From: CAYSLZ01 sp964468355
GTDB lineage: Bacteria > Patescibacteriota > Microgenomatia > UBA12405 > JAHJSD01
Reading direction: 5' to 3'
Assembly (NCBI GenBank): GCA_964468355.1
Contig: CAYXSV010000017.1
Coordinates: 1 to 52,171 of the forward strand
Length of the DNA: 52,171 nucleotides
Part shown: positions 40,943 through 50,144 of the stretch, piece by piece
Numbering within the stretch: the stretch's first letter is position 1
How the letters are laid out: each line of letters opens with the position of its first letter
The notes under the pieces: model-generated
Database searches by the model: none
The model's input: the letters and a program-made list of their open reading frames with translations, nothing else
Told to the model about the DNA's origin: nothing
Made by a program: the position numbers and the translations under genes

Positions 40943-43735
40943 TTATTTACTAAATTGGATTCCAAAACTTAAATCTTTATTAAGTTGTTGATTAAAAAGT
41001 AATTTTCCTGAAACAACATTAGCTGCCGGATTTACCTGCACTGGATGCCAATTACTCGGAAAATCTATCAATAGTGAAACCGGTGTATTTCTGTATCCTG
41101 ATTGTTTTTGCCAATAAAGTAAGTAACCAAAACTGCCTTCATTAATTAAGGTTTTTTGGTGAAAATTAATTTCAAGTGTTTGACGTTCCTGTATCGGTAC
41201 TGTAATCTTAAACCCAATTACCTGTTTACCTGCTTCTACTTTCTCTTCTATTTGATCGTGTTCAATAATTTTTTTATTTTGTGAATTTTCCTTATTGTAG
41301 TAATAAATGTTATCAATTTGAGTTCCAACCGGCAAGTAAACCCTCAGCCAAGCGGTATAATCTCCGCCGGGCCAATTTTTTGAGTCGGCAGTGTTTTCGT
41401 AGTTAATTTTAAGCTGGTGGTCAATTCTTTCTTTATTTAATGTAATCTTTTTTTCTATGCTTCTGCGCAGAAAATAATTGGCTTTATTAACTCCTAAATT
41501 AGCTTCATTTAAATGAAGGTAGTCAGTAAAGCAATTTTCTAAACTGCATTGAGGATTTCTGATACTTCCATCCCAATTTAATTCCTGAAGTGCTCTATTT
41601 AATTGATCATTATGAGTGTTGATAAAAATTTCTTTTTCTTCTAAGGCCTCCAAAAAACTTTGGCCTAATTTACTATATTCTTCCGGACGGGAGGCCTTAA
41701 TATTTTCGAATATTTGTTGACCCATGACCCCTAAAAAAGCAGATTTTTGATTCGATCCGGGAAAAGATTCGTTTTCTGACCAGAATTCAGCCCGCTCAAA
41801 GATGTTATCTGCACTAACTTTTTCGTTAAAATCCGATAAATATATTTCACCAAAAGCAGAAATTATTTTTTTTGCTGCTTCCAGATTAAAAGCGATAACT
41901 CCATCCACTTTTCTGTTAAGCGATTTTTCTAGAAACCATTCCGTGTTTTCGGCAGTTTTGGGAAAGTCCGGATTCCAATTTGAGTCCCGCAAGTACCATT
42001 TTGCTTCTCCTAAAATTTCCTTTATTTGTGTCGGCGGCTCTACATGTCCTTTTAATTGGCCGTCGGCGGAATATACATCTTGTACTTGAAAATCTAGAAG
42101 CTGACCGTTTTCAAAACTGAGGAGGGCAAAAGAGCCGATAAAACCACCGGTTGGTCTTAATTCCATATTGTTCTGTAAAAGAACTAAAAATGTTTTTCTT
42201 TGATTGTCCAGGCCGATTATCCAAGGCAAATAAGGTAAAACCCGCCTAGTTTTTATTAAGCTTTTTCTTGATGCGTCTATTTTTGAGGCCAATTTTTGTG
42301 GAGTATTTTGCCAGCGACCGGGAATTTTCGGCCAAGAGCTTTCCAGCAAAGCTTGTAATTCTTTGAGTTGGAAATCAAGATTATTGTGGTATTGGATTAA
42401 GTCGTTAATGGCTGTTTGTTGGTCAATTTCCTTATTTTTTAGAATAGATTCCGAAAGAAAGTAGGAATTTTTAAGAAAAGGAATTGCAGTTTCTGCAGTT
42501 AAAGCGCTTTTGACGCTTATTTCCGCTGTTTTAGCTAACAATTCTTCATATCCGAAGAATAAAACTGAGAAATTGGAGTTTTTTAGAAAGTTTTCGGCAA
42601 AAGATAGATTTTCTTTTCCTTTTTGGACTTCCTCCAATCCTTTTTCCCAATTTTGCTCTTTTATTTGGCCGTAAGCATTTTTAATATGCCAAAACCCCAA
42701 ACCTAATCGCAAAGCCGGTTTTAACCAGACTGAAAAAATAAAAGAGACGCTTAAAAACAAAAATAAAGCAAGGGGATGCCACCAAACAAATTCTGGCTTT
42801 TGATCTATTTTTTGCTTTTCTTTAAATTTTTTATCAATATCGTCTAATTTAATAATTTCGTCTTTAATATCAGGTTCAAGCTTATCTTTTTTCCTTTCAA
42901 CCGGCTCTTCTATGATAATGACTTCTTCTTTATCTTCACTTGGCTGCTCTGGAACGTCTTGTTCATAATCATCAACAATTTTACTATCACTACTTAGCTT
43001 TTCATCTTTTGTTTTCTCTTTTATTCCCGCCGGCTTTTTTGCCAGTTGGTCGCTCCACATTGCCTGAAATGATTTTTTAACTGACTCCTGCCAGTTTAGG
43101 TTAGGCCGCCAGTTTAAATTTTGATAATTGACTTCCACTTGATCCGGGTCAAATTTTTTAACATTTAGGTCAGTTGAAACCCGAATATTCTTAGTAACTT
43201 GGCCGAGGTTTTTTAGAAAATCAGCCAGTCGTTGACCGGAAACACCCTCCCCAAGCCCCAAAAAATGTTTTTTTGACGTATTGGGCAGAACAAGTGCCTG
43301 CCAGCAGCAAGATGCTAAATCGTTAACGTGCAAAGGATAAAGTCTTTCTTTTGGAACGACTAACGCTTCATTTTTAATAGCCGCTTTTATTAGTTTGCCC
43401 ATAAAAGTTTGTTCAGGAAGATCAGGGCCGACTATAAAATCCGTTTGTAAAGTTCGCCAGTTAATATTTTCAGGTAAAGCTGATGGTTTTTCCCCAATGG
43501 ACAAACGAAGATATTTGGCATTTGTTTGGCCGGCAAGATTAATTAAATTTTTATTTCCCTGAATATCAACAATATAATCTATCGACTGATTGGGTTGAGC
43601 CGGGGAATTTGTTTGTACGCTAAGCCCTTTTTGGCGAAATAAACTAGCTATAGGTCTAGTTAAATAATCGGGCCCGAATATAATTGCTTTCGGTTTTTCA
43701 GTTGAAACCTGGAATTCAAATGAGTTTTTGGGCAT
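40943..43735 (-). CDS. DUF4012 surface protein with Rossmann-like N-domain
   Basis: 930 residues. Residues 1-240 resemble a degenerate nucleotide-sugar epimerase (Rossmann fold) without a clear glycine-rich loop. A charged linker (240-310) leads to a membrane helix (ALFLFLSVSFIFSVWL), a helical stalk, and the DUF4012 domain (about residues 520-800: QNNMELRPTGGFIGSFALLSF, VQDVYSADGQLKGHV). The end is beta-rich. DUF4012 is widespread in Patescibacteria and Actinobacteria; its function is unproven, with cell-wall glycopolymer attachment proposed. It has its own leaderless-type promoter and leads into fpg. Confidence 0.85.
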   Translation of the reverse strand: MPKNSFEFQVSTEKPKAIIFGPDYLTRPIASLFRQKGLSVQTNSPAQPNQSIDYIVDIQGNKNLINLAGQTNAKYLRLSIGEKPSALPENINWRTLQTDFIVGPDLPEQTFMGKLIKAAIKNEALVVPKERLYPLHVNDLASCCWQALVLPNTSKKHFLGLGEGVSGQRLADFLKNLGQVTKNIRVSTDLNVKKFDPDQVEVNYQNLNWRPNLNWQESVKKSFQAMWSDQLAKKPAGIKEKTKDEKLSSDSKIVDDYEQDVPEQPSEDKEEVIIIEEPVERKKDKLEPDIKDEIIKLDDIDKKFKEKQKIDQKPEFVWWHPLALFLFLSVSFIFSVWLKPALRLGLGFWHIKNAYGQIKEQNWEKGLEEVQKGKENLSFAENFLKNSNFSVLFFGYEELLAKTAEISVKSALTAETAIPFLKNSYFLSESILKNKEIDQQTAINDLIQYHNNLDFQLKELQALLESSWPKIPGRWQNTPQKLASKIDASRKSLIKTRRVLPYLPWIIGLDNQRKTFLVLLQNNMELRPTGGFIGSFALLSFENGQLLDFQVQDVYSADGQLKGHVEPPTQIKEILGEAKWYLRDSNWNPDFPKTAENTEWFLEKSLNRKVDGVIAFNLEAAKKIISAFGEIYLSDFNEKVSADNIFERAEFWSENESFPGSNQKSAFLGVMGQQIFENIKASRPEEYSKLGQSFLEALEEKEIFINTHNDQLNRALQELNWDGSIRNPQCSLENCFTDYLHLNEANLGVNKANYFLRRSIEKKITLNKERIDHQLKINYENTADSKNWPGGDYTAWLRVYLPVGTQIDNIYYYNKENSQNKKIIEHDQIEEKVEAGKQVIGFKITVPIQERQTLEINFHQKTLINEGSFGYLLYWQKQSGYRNTPVSLLIDFPSNWHPVQVNPAANVVSGKLLFNQQLNKDLSFGIQFSK

Positions 43736-43741
43736 TAATAC

Positions 43742-43750
43742 ATTTTAACA
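43742..43750 (-). promoter_or_regulatory. extended -10 promoter of DUF4012 gene
   Basis: On the minus strand TG-T-TAAAAT, ending 6 nt before the ATG at 43735. Confidence 0.6.
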
Positions 43751-43760
43751 TTATTTTTAT

Positions 43761-43790
43761 TGTAGGGGCGCATCATAATACGTCTTTGCA
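43761..43790 (+). repeat. decayed GTAGGGGC palindrome
   Basis: TGTAGGGGCG (43761-43770) faces CGTCTTTGCA (43781-43790), pairing at all ten positions if four G-U pairs are allowed. It is similar in style to 19089-19116 and lies between the RNase H stop and the DUF4012 promoter. Confidence 0.4.
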
Positions 43791-44198
43791 TTATTTATCC
43801 AAAGCTTCATTAAGCATTTTATCCGCCTCAGTATTTTTTTCCCGAGGAATGTGGTGGTAGTTAATTTTGGCGTCTATTTTATCTTCCAGTTTTTTTGCTC
43901 GCCGCCATAACGGTCGGATGTTAAGCGATTTAACTTTAAAATTTCCTTGCATTTGGTTGACAACCAAGGTGGAGTCGAGAAAAAAATCTATTTTTTCAGG
44001 TTGGACGTTTTTTTTAACCAACCATTTTAAACCGGCAATTAACCCTTCATATTCAGCTTGATTATTAGTTGCCTTGCCTATTTTTTCACCATATTTGTAA
44101 ATAATATTTTCTTTTTGATTTTTAATAACCAGGCCGTAAGCGGCCGGACCCGGATTTCCTCTAGCGCCGCCGTCAGTATAAATTTTTAAATATTTCAT
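43791..44198 (-). CDS. rnhA: ribonuclease HI family protein
   Basis: Degrades the RNA strand of RNA-DNA hybrids. 135 residues. The catalytic carboxylates are Asp9 (YTDGGARGNPGP), Glu49 (NNQAEYEGL), Asp75 (FFLDSTLVV) and Asp126 (NTEADKML), with His116 before it. It belongs to the short RNase H type common in Gram-positives and Patescibacteria. It begins 1 nt after the upstream small membrane gene, in the vanW-led operon. Confidence 0.93.
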   Translation of the reverse strand: MKYLKIYTDGGARGNPGPAAYGLVIKNQKENIIYKYGEKIGKATNNQAEYEGLIAGLKWLVKKNVQPEKIDFFLDSTLVVNQMQGNFKVKSLNIRPLWRRAKKLEDKIDAKINYHHIPREKNTEADKMLNEALDK

Positions 44199-44199
44199 G

Positions 44200-44499
44200 C
44201 TATCTCAACCTTTCTTTAATGTCTTTAATTTCATCATTTATTGGATCCATCCTACTGGCCTTTTTAATTGCCAATCGGGCAAACTCGTCTTTGCCTAACT
44301 TGCTCCAATTTATAGCGAGTTTTACCCAGGCATCCGGGTAATCTTCATTCTCCGCCGCTACAGACTTCCAATAAACAATACTTTTTTTAGTCTTGTTAAT
44401 AAACAGCCGATATTCATACAAACTCCGGCTGATATAAAATAACATACTGCCGACTATTAAACCAGAGCTAAAGCCAATTATTGCTTTTTTCAGATTCAT
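44200..44499 (-). CDS. small membrane-anchored TPR-like protein
   Basis: 99 residues from the ATG at 44499. A membrane helix (IIGFSSGLIVGSMLFYI) is followed by a helical hairpin (SVAAENEDYPDAWVKLAINWSKLGKDEFARLAIKKASRMDPIND) resembling one or two tetratricopeptide repeats. The open frame extends to 44586, but that part would overlap the end of vanW and be encoded by heptad repeats; starting with MNLKKAIIGF gives a normal anchor. The role is unknown, probably a scaffold at the membrane. Confidence 0.7.
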   Translation of the reverse strand: MNLKKAIIGFSSGLIVGSMLFYISRSLYEYRLFINKTKKSIVYWKSVAAENEDYPDAWVKLAINWSKLGKDEFARLAIKKASRMDPINDEIKDIKERLR

Positions 44500-44527
44500 A
44501 ATTTTTAATTTTTCACTTTTAATTTTC
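44500..44527 (+). repeat. A/T heptad tract between vanW and TPR-like gene
   Basis: Plus-strand units AATTTTT, AATTTTT, CACTTTT, AATTTTC. It fills the gap before the ATG at 44499 and slightly enters the vanW 3' end. A ribosome binding site is not visible in it. Confidence 0.6.
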
Positions 44528-46252
44528 AATTCCTCTGAGATATACTGCCTGCCACGGCCGATAATGCGAAAAAAATGTTTTTTCATGAATTGTTTTTCCT
44601 TCCTTTGTTACTTTCCAGTCAAAGGCGGCTTTTGCCCCCCAGGCCGCATGTTCTATTTGTTTGGTTTCACCCGGTGCCAAGCTGGCATCGTCAACGTATT
44701 TTGGTTCAGGCGGTGGAACAACATCCCAAACCCGGGCGTTTTCAATAATTGTTTGCCTTCCGTCGTCAGTTCCGTAAAATTCAAAAGAAAGATAATTTTC
44801 TTTTTTATCAATTTCCCTTTGAATTAAAATGTATTCCGGTGTGTCATTTTTAAATTTTAAATCCGGCGACGGACTATAGACAGTGGCATCAAAACCGGCT
44901 TTTGAGTTTTGTTCATAATAGCTGACTCGATAAGCATGGGGTCGACGTTCAACAATCGGCAGTCCTGATTGTAAAGCAGTCCGGAACATTGTTGTTGACA
45001 CTTGACAGACGCCTCCGCCGGTTCCAAGTATAGTTTGGCCGTTTTTAATAATGTATGCTTGTTGATATCCGGTTTTTTGACTTATCTCTCCGATAGTTTC
45101 ATTAAATGAGAAAGTTTCTCCGGGCTCTATTAATATACCGTTGAATTTGGAGGAAGCCAAATCCACGTTGTGAATTCTTGATGCCGAAGAGTATTGAAAA
45201 TAAGATTCGCCTTTTCCGAGTAAATTTTTAATACCAAAACGGTTGGTAGCGGAGGTTTTTATTTCCGGTTCTTCTTCAATCAAAGGCAGTTCGCTTATCT
45301 GCGGTTGGTCTTCGGAAATAGTTTTGTCAAGTGAATTGATTATTTTTTCTACCGCCTCTTCCTTGTTAAGTTTAATCCCGTTTATACTTGGCTGAAAAAC
45401 CTCTACTTGGCCTTCTTTAAACTCAAATTTGGCATTTTGGGGTTCCTGTTCGACAGTTTGGCCGATTACCTCAAGATATTCAAGAATATTTTCTTCTTTC
45501 CAATGGTTGTTAAAGCCGACAAAATTAATTAATTGCTCATCTTCTACAACAAAGTTTTGATGATCGCTGGTTAAGGTTAAATTTTTGCCGATTAGTTTTT
45601 CGGCTTTTTTTTGTGCGGAGTCCATTTGTCTTTCTGACGGCAGGTGATTAAGTTCGTCAACTATAAGTGGAATTTGACGATCAATTTTACCGATTTTAAT
45701 TTGGTTGATAACTCTTTGTAAGCTTGAATGAATATCTAATTCTTTACCTTCTTTTCCCTGAGTAACTTCAACAACATTAGTTTCCGGGTTAAAATTAATT
45801 TGTGGGGGAATCGCCGGTTGATTAATTTGTCCGGCGATTGTAGCAACTTCGTTTTCCAAACTTTGTTTGTCAAACTGATAATTTAAATTGACACTAGTTT
45901 TTTTTAACCATTTGGTTATCGGAAGTTGACGAGATTTTTGGTAAGCTTCTTCTGCTGTTTTATCAAAATTATATTTTAATTTAATTTTTTGGCCGTCAAT
46001 TTCCCAGGTTTCGTTTTCTGAAATCAATTCCAGTTTTTCGGGCACAGTGATATTTTTCTTGAGTTTTTGGTCTGCTTCACTGACAGTTAAGCCGTCCAGC
46101 TTTATTCCGGCGGCTTGAGTTTTTGGGTAAATACGATTTTGGTAAGCAAGCAAAAAAGCCCCGCTTACCGCCACCGGCAGGCCGAACACCACCACCGGCA
46201 GGCAAATTAGTAAACATTTTCTCCAGTTAAGACTTCTTAAATTTAAATTCAT
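44519..46252 (-). CDS. VanW family cell-wall protein
   Basis: 577 residues. An N-terminal membrane helix (CLPVVVFGLPVAVSGAFLLAY) is followed by two peptidoglycan-binding-like domains (about residues 40-300) and the VanW domain, with IHNVDLASSKFNGILIEPGETFSFNETIG and GGGVCQVSTTMFRTALQSGLPIVERRPHAY. The C-terminus is a G5-like beta domain. VanW was named from vancomycin clusters, but the biochemical role is unknown; the YkuD-like PG-binding domains point to the wall. It leads an operon with the TPR-like and RNase H genes. Confidence 0.93.
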   Translation of the reverse strand: MNLNLRSLNWRKCLLICLPVVVFGLPVAVSGAFLLAYQNRIYPKTQAAGIKLDGLTVSEADQKLKKNITVPEKLELISENETWEIDGQKIKLKYNFDKTAEEAYQKSRQLPITKWLKKTSVNLNYQFDKQSLENEVATIAGQINQPAIPPQINFNPETNVVEVTQGKEGKELDIHSSLQRVINQIKIGKIDRQIPLIVDELNHLPSERQMDSAQKKAEKLIGKNLTLTSDHQNFVVEDEQLINFVGFNNHWKEENILEYLEVIGQTVEQEPQNAKFEFKEGQVEVFQPSINGIKLNKEEAVEKIINSLDKTISEDQPQISELPLIEEEPEIKTSATNRFGIKNLLGKGESYFQYSSASRIHNVDLASSKFNGILIEPGETFSFNETIGEISQKTGYQQAYIIKNGQTILGTGGGVCQVSTTMFRTALQSGLPIVERRPHAYRVSYYEQNSKAGFDATVYSPSPDLKFKNDTPEYILIQREIDKKENYLSFEFYGTDDGRQTIIENARVWDVVPPPEPKYVDDASLAPGETKQIEHAAWGAKAAFDWKVTKEGKTIHEKTFFSHYRPWQAVYLRGIEN

Positions 46253-46259
46253 GTTTCAA

Positions 46260-46268
46260 ATTATACCA
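46260..46268 (-). promoter_or_regulatory. extended -10 promoter of vanW operon
   Basis: On the minus strand TG-G-TATAAT, ending 7 nt before the ATG at 46252. Confidence 0.6.
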
Positions 46269-46314
46269 ATTATCTCTCCTTTAGCGTAGGGTAATAGTTA
46301 ACACTACCTGGTTC

Positions 46315-46343
46315 TTGGTTTTATTTCGTTAAAATGATAAAAT
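46315..46343 (+). promoter_or_regulatory. promoter of 703-residue protein gene
   Basis: TTGGTT (46315-46320), 17 bp, extended -10 TG-A-TAAAAT (46335-46343), ending 10 nt before the ATG at 46354. Confidence 0.55.
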
Positions 46344-46353
46344 AATTTTAATT

Positions 46354-48465
46354 ATGGTTGATAATGAACGAACCCTTGGAATTGGATCTGGCGAAAGGGA
46401 ACCTCGTTTAGGTAGTGAAGAATTAGAGGCACAAATATGGAAAGGTCCACAAGTTGAAAATATTGTCGAAGCATTGAGTGGGACCGAGGCCGGTGAATCG
46501 TTGATTTCTCCAGAGTTAACCGCCGCTTGCTTAAAAGACTTGGGTTTGGAAACTTCTCTTGAAGATCATGATCGCCCGAACACTTATGGTACACAGCAAA
46601 TAACAAAACTTTTTTCGGATATTAAGGCCACTATAGAAGAAGTTATGGCTGATCCTAACAAGAAAGTTCAAGATATCAGCGAGCAAAAAAAAATTGTTCG
46701 AAAATTAAGGGAAGATAAGCAGAAAGCTCGAGATAGTCAACTTTTTGCAGAGGAAGATGCTTTGAGGGTTGATTTGAGTGAACAGCAGAGAAAACTTTCG
46801 AGCATGAAACAAGAGTTAAAATTAATAGCAGAGGATGAAGGGAGTTTATCGTATGAAAATGATGAGGAAAAAGAAGCTTTATTAAAAAGATTAAGGGAAA
46901 AGCGGGAAGAGGCAACTCGGTATCGAAGAGCGGCAAAAGAAGGAGTGCAGTTAGCGTTTTTGTATTATAATTATGTTGAAGCAGCTTTTAGTATAGACGA
47001 TTTTCAAAAACTTCATATTAACCCGGGATATGGCCGACTTTCTTCAACAAGATTGCTTGCTTTAGCTTCCCTTCCCGGTTTGAAAGAGGCGGTTGATGCT
47101 TCCTTGAAAGCTTATTTGAGGTGGGATTTAGGTAAGGAAGCAACAATTAATGGCCAGCCAGTAATAGAAGGTAGAGAGAGAAATATTTGTGCAGACCCGG
47201 AAGGAATAAGTGTTAGGAATAGAGAGGAATTTATGTCTGGGGTGGAAATGGCAGTTGCCAGGCATTTAAGGGATATAGGTGTGCCAAATTATTACTTTTT
47301 TGCAGCAAGGGGAAAAGAAATTGCAAATGCTTTACATGATATTTATGACGTTTCAGTTGTTTTTACTCATCCACGAAATCATGATATGCAGTTTGTTTCA
47401 GAGGATAAATTTGTTGTAGAAGATGAATTAGAAAAATCAACAGCTGGTTCAATGCACGGATTACTTCCGGTAGATACCGAAAAAATTACAAGTCCAGGAG
47501 AAAAGCTGAGAAAAGACGCCCTACAGGGGTACAATGAACATTTAAGTTTGGCTATTAGGGATATTGAACGCAGATTGATTACAGATGGTCTACATTCTCT
47601 TACTTTTTCGTTAAGAAACTTTGACCTAGGTGATGAATCAATGAAAAATATTGCGAAGTCTTTAAATATCAGTTTGGAAGATTTAAATGAAAAGATTAGA
47701 CAAGGAGAAAGAAACGATGATCCTTTCAAAGTTGATGCATTTCGTTTGTTAGCGGAAACAGAAGAGGTTGGATTGTCAGAAATAATGGAAGAAAATTTTG
47801 AAAACCACCTAGCAATTTATTATTTAGGGCCTTTTAATGCTGTAAAGGTGTGGAATTTATTAGCTGAAATGCCTCGGGAACAGATACAATTGCTGCCAGA
47901 AAAATTAAGCATGGCTAAAGGAGCAATCAGAGAGCTAACTGGTTGGTTGGCAAAAATACATAAGGGCTTGGATAAAAGTTTGACAAAAGTAATGCCAAAA
48001 GAAGAAGGTCTAGCTGAGTCTCAACGGTTGTTAATTAATTTAATTTCCGCTGCTTGGAGAAAGATGGTTTTCATTGATCCCAGAGAGGGAGGAGATTCAG
48101 ACAATGACGAAATATGGACAGTGAGAAAAAAAATTGTAGCTTATTTACGTGATTGGATTGTTCATGATACTGCATTATTGACGCCAAATCAGTTTGAAAA
48201 GATACTTGAACCTCGGCTTTATGGTTCAACTAATGTAGATCAAGCCACTATTCCTGCATCCAAGCTAAAAAGCTCACAAAAAGCTTTGAGTCGGTTACAG
48301 GATCATCAGTCCGGTAGAATTACCTTGGGAAGACAAGAACGTGAGGATTTAGAAAAAGAAGCAAGACTGGCACGCTATTTACAGGAAAGAATAACAAAAG
48401 ACGAGGTGTTTAAAACAAAGAATAATAAAGAGGTCGCTAGGGTTAAATTAACGAGGGCTTCATAA
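46354..48465 (+). CDS. large uncharacterised soluble protein
   Basis: 703 residues, no signal peptide or membrane helix. Residues 85-200 form a highly charged coiled coil (KIVRKLREDKQKARDSQLFAEED and on). The remainder is helical with no motif I recognise; charged segments such as GSMHGLLPVDTEKIT and LYYNYVEAAFSIDDFQ give no family clue. It is a monocistronic unit between vanW (divergent) and the VirB6-like gene (convergent). A lineage-specific structural or secreted-effector role is possible but unsupported. Confidence 0.65.
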   Translation: MVDNERTLGIGSGEREPRLGSEELEAQIWKGPQVENIVEALSGTEAGESLISPELTAACLKDLGLETSLEDHDRPNTYGTQQITKLFSDIKATIEEVMADPNKKVQDISEQKKIVRKLREDKQKARDSQLFAEEDALRVDLSEQQRKLSSMKQELKLIAEDEGSLSYENDEEKEALLKRLREKREEATRYRRAAKEGVQLAFLYYNYVEAAFSIDDFQKLHINPGYGRLSSTRLLALASLPGLKEAVDASLKAYLRWDLGKEATINGQPVIEGRERNICADPEGISVRNREEFMSGVEMAVARHLRDIGVPNYYFFAARGKEIANALHDIYDVSVVFTHPRNHDMQFVSEDKFVVEDELEKSTAGSMHGLLPVDTEKITSPGEKLRKDALQGYNEHLSLAIRDIERRLITDGLHSLTFSLRNFDLGDESMKNIAKSLNISLEDLNEKIRQGERNDDPFKVDAFRLLAETEEVGLSEIMEENFENHLAIYYLGPFNAVKVWNLLAEMPREQIQLLPEKLSMAKGAIRELTGWLAKIHKGLDKSLTKVMPKEEGLAESQRLLINLISAAWRKMVFIDPREGGDSDNDEIWTVRKKIVAYLRDWIVHDTALLTPNQFEKILEPRLYGSTNVDQATIPASKLKSSQKALSRLQDHQSGRITLGRQEREDLEKEARLARYLQERITKDEVFKTKNNKEVARVKLTRAS

Positions 48466-48552
48466 TTTTCTTTTCACAATAATCACAATAATTAAATTAA
48501 TTGCAATTTCCTTATTAACTGCTATTTGGTTTTTAAATTTTTACGAGTTGAA

Positions 48553-50094
48553 TTAAGTAGTGATTTTTAGGTTTTTACCAGCCTCATGAATTTTTTCAAC
48601 GAACTTCATCTTTTTGGGCATTCCTCTATCATCTAGCTCTCCCTCAAGTAAGGTAAGCCCAGCACCGGTTCCAACTTGGGCTCCCATTCTACCACCTTGA
48701 TTAACAAGACCGGGAATAGGACCTAGTGCTTGGCCGATGGCGGAGCCGTAGCCCTTTTCAGTTTTCATTGCTTGCCTGATTATATCAGGAATTTTGGCCA
48801 GGATTAATAAAAATCCCATGCCGATGATTGTTTTCATTAAAACAGTAGGAATGTCAGCTGTTCCTGAAACAAGTCCAAAAGTCGTCGCAAACCATGAAGA
48901 AAGAGATCCGAACTCAGGAGCACTTAAAAAAGGCGGGGACCACATTGTGGAGGTCTCAAATGACTGCATTAAAAAGACACCAATCATTGCCACTACGACT
49001 ACTGCCGGAAAAATTGCCAGTTCAGTAACTAATCCTTTAAACCAACTACCAAATCCTCCCGCCTCGACACCGGGTATTGCCCCAACCATTATTTGAAAAG
49101 GAGCTAAAATTATTGCCAGAATAATGTTTATGTAGGCCTTAATTAAACCAAATAAGAGTTTAAATAATAAAACAAGTGCGATTACCGACCAGATAAGCAT
49201 TATAATTACCACTCCTCCTGTTGCTCCTAAAGCAATTCCCATAAATCCTCCGGCAGGACCAACTGGCAGGCCGCCTAAACCGCCGATTATTCCTCCTATA
49301 GTTCCTCCAAGTAAAAGAAATCCTATTCCGCTGGTGGTTAATGAAAAAAACATCGGAAGTAAGGAGAAAAATCCGTTGTTTATAACTTTTTCGGTTGTTA
49401 TTTGCCCAGCTATTATTGGAGTTTTTGGTATTTGAAAAAGAGCAGGATTAATTCCGCCAATTTTTAATATATTAATTGCTAAGGCAATAAATACATACAT
49501 CAAGTCAATCATGAATCCGGCGATGGCATAAGAAAATGTAACTAAAATTAAAGCGCCGATTATTTTTGGGATGGCGTTTTCTATTGAAATTACCGCCTGA
49601 GGAGAAATTTTAACCTGCAGCATAATTGCCAGCCCTACTCCAATAAATATTAAAGTGAATAATACATAAGTTACATTCCGGAATGCCTTCCAGACATCCA
49701 TAATTGGTCTTAAGCCGGAAAAACCGATTCCTTGAGCGTAAGCTGCCTTTGGCCCAATTTTTTGGATAGTGTCATAAGCATAATAAACTCCGGAAGCAGC
49801 TGGTCGTGAATAAAGGGCAGCAATTAAGCCGCTGGTAAATTGAAGCGCTCCGGTTTCATCAGATTCAGAACTTTCAGATCCATCAATATTTGTCCCGGTT
49901 AAGGTAAGGAGACCTTCGGCCATTGTAGCAAACCATTGATGTCTGGTTAAACTTTCTTGACTGAGACCGTCACGGCTTTCTATCTGTTCTCCCAGATTAA
50001 TTGAGGCATAAGAAATTTGAGGTAATAAAAAGTGGATTAAAGTGATACCTAACAGTAAAAAGACGGAAAATATTTTTATTTTGTTTTTCATCAT
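48553..50094 (-). CDS. VirB6/TrbL-like polytopic type IV secretion protein
   Basis: 513 residues. A signal peptide (cleavage near SYAS) is followed by an extracytoplasmic N-terminal region and at least seven membrane helices: YVLFTLIFIGVGLAIMLQV, IIGALILVTFSYAIAGFMIDLM, a Gly-rich GGTIGGIIGGLGGLPVGPAGG segment, VVIIMLIWSVIALVLLFKLLF, and others. The layout matches VirB6/TrbL inner-membrane channel components. It is downstream of the lytic transglycosylase gene on the same strand and has its own promoter. MM at the start leaves 50094 or 50091 open. Confidence 0.7.
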   Translation of the reverse strand: MMKNKIKIFSVFLLLGITLIHFLLPQISYASINLGEQIESRDGLSQESLTRHQWFATMAEGLLTLTGTNIDGSESSESDETGALQFTSGLIAALYSRPAASGVYYAYDTIQKIGPKAAYAQGIGFSGLRPIMDVWKAFRNVTYVLFTLIFIGVGLAIMLQVKISPQAVISIENAIPKIIGALILVTFSYAIAGFMIDLMYVFIALAINILKIGGINPALFQIPKTPIIAGQITTEKVINNGFFSLLPMFFSLTTSGIGFLLLGGTIGGIIGGLGGLPVGPAGGFMGIALGATGGVVIIMLIWSVIALVLLFKLLFGLIKAYINIILAIILAPFQIMVGAIPGVEAGGFGSWFKGLVTELAIFPAVVVVAMIGVFLMQSFETSTMWSPPFLSAPEFGSLSSWFATTFGLVSGTADIPTVLMKTIIGMGFLLILAKIPDIIRQAMKTEKGYGSAIGQALGPIPGLVNQGGRMGAQVGTGAGLTLLEGELDDRGMPKKMKFVEKIHEAGKNLKITT

Positions 50095-50108
50095 TTCTTT
50101 ATGGTTTA

Positions 50109-50137
50109 AATATATATCTAAAAACCCGGCTTGTCAA
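50109..50137 (-). promoter_or_regulatory. promoter of VirB6-like gene
   Basis: On the minus strand TTGACA (50137-50132), 17 bp, TATATT (50114-50109). The start near 50102 leaves a leader of about 8 nt. Confidence 0.65.
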
Positions 50138-50144
50138 AACTTGA

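Noticed and set aside
44500..44586. Longer N-terminus of the TPR-like protein
   Set aside because: The extra residues come from heptad repeats and overlap the vanW end; Met at 44499 directly precedes the membrane anchor.
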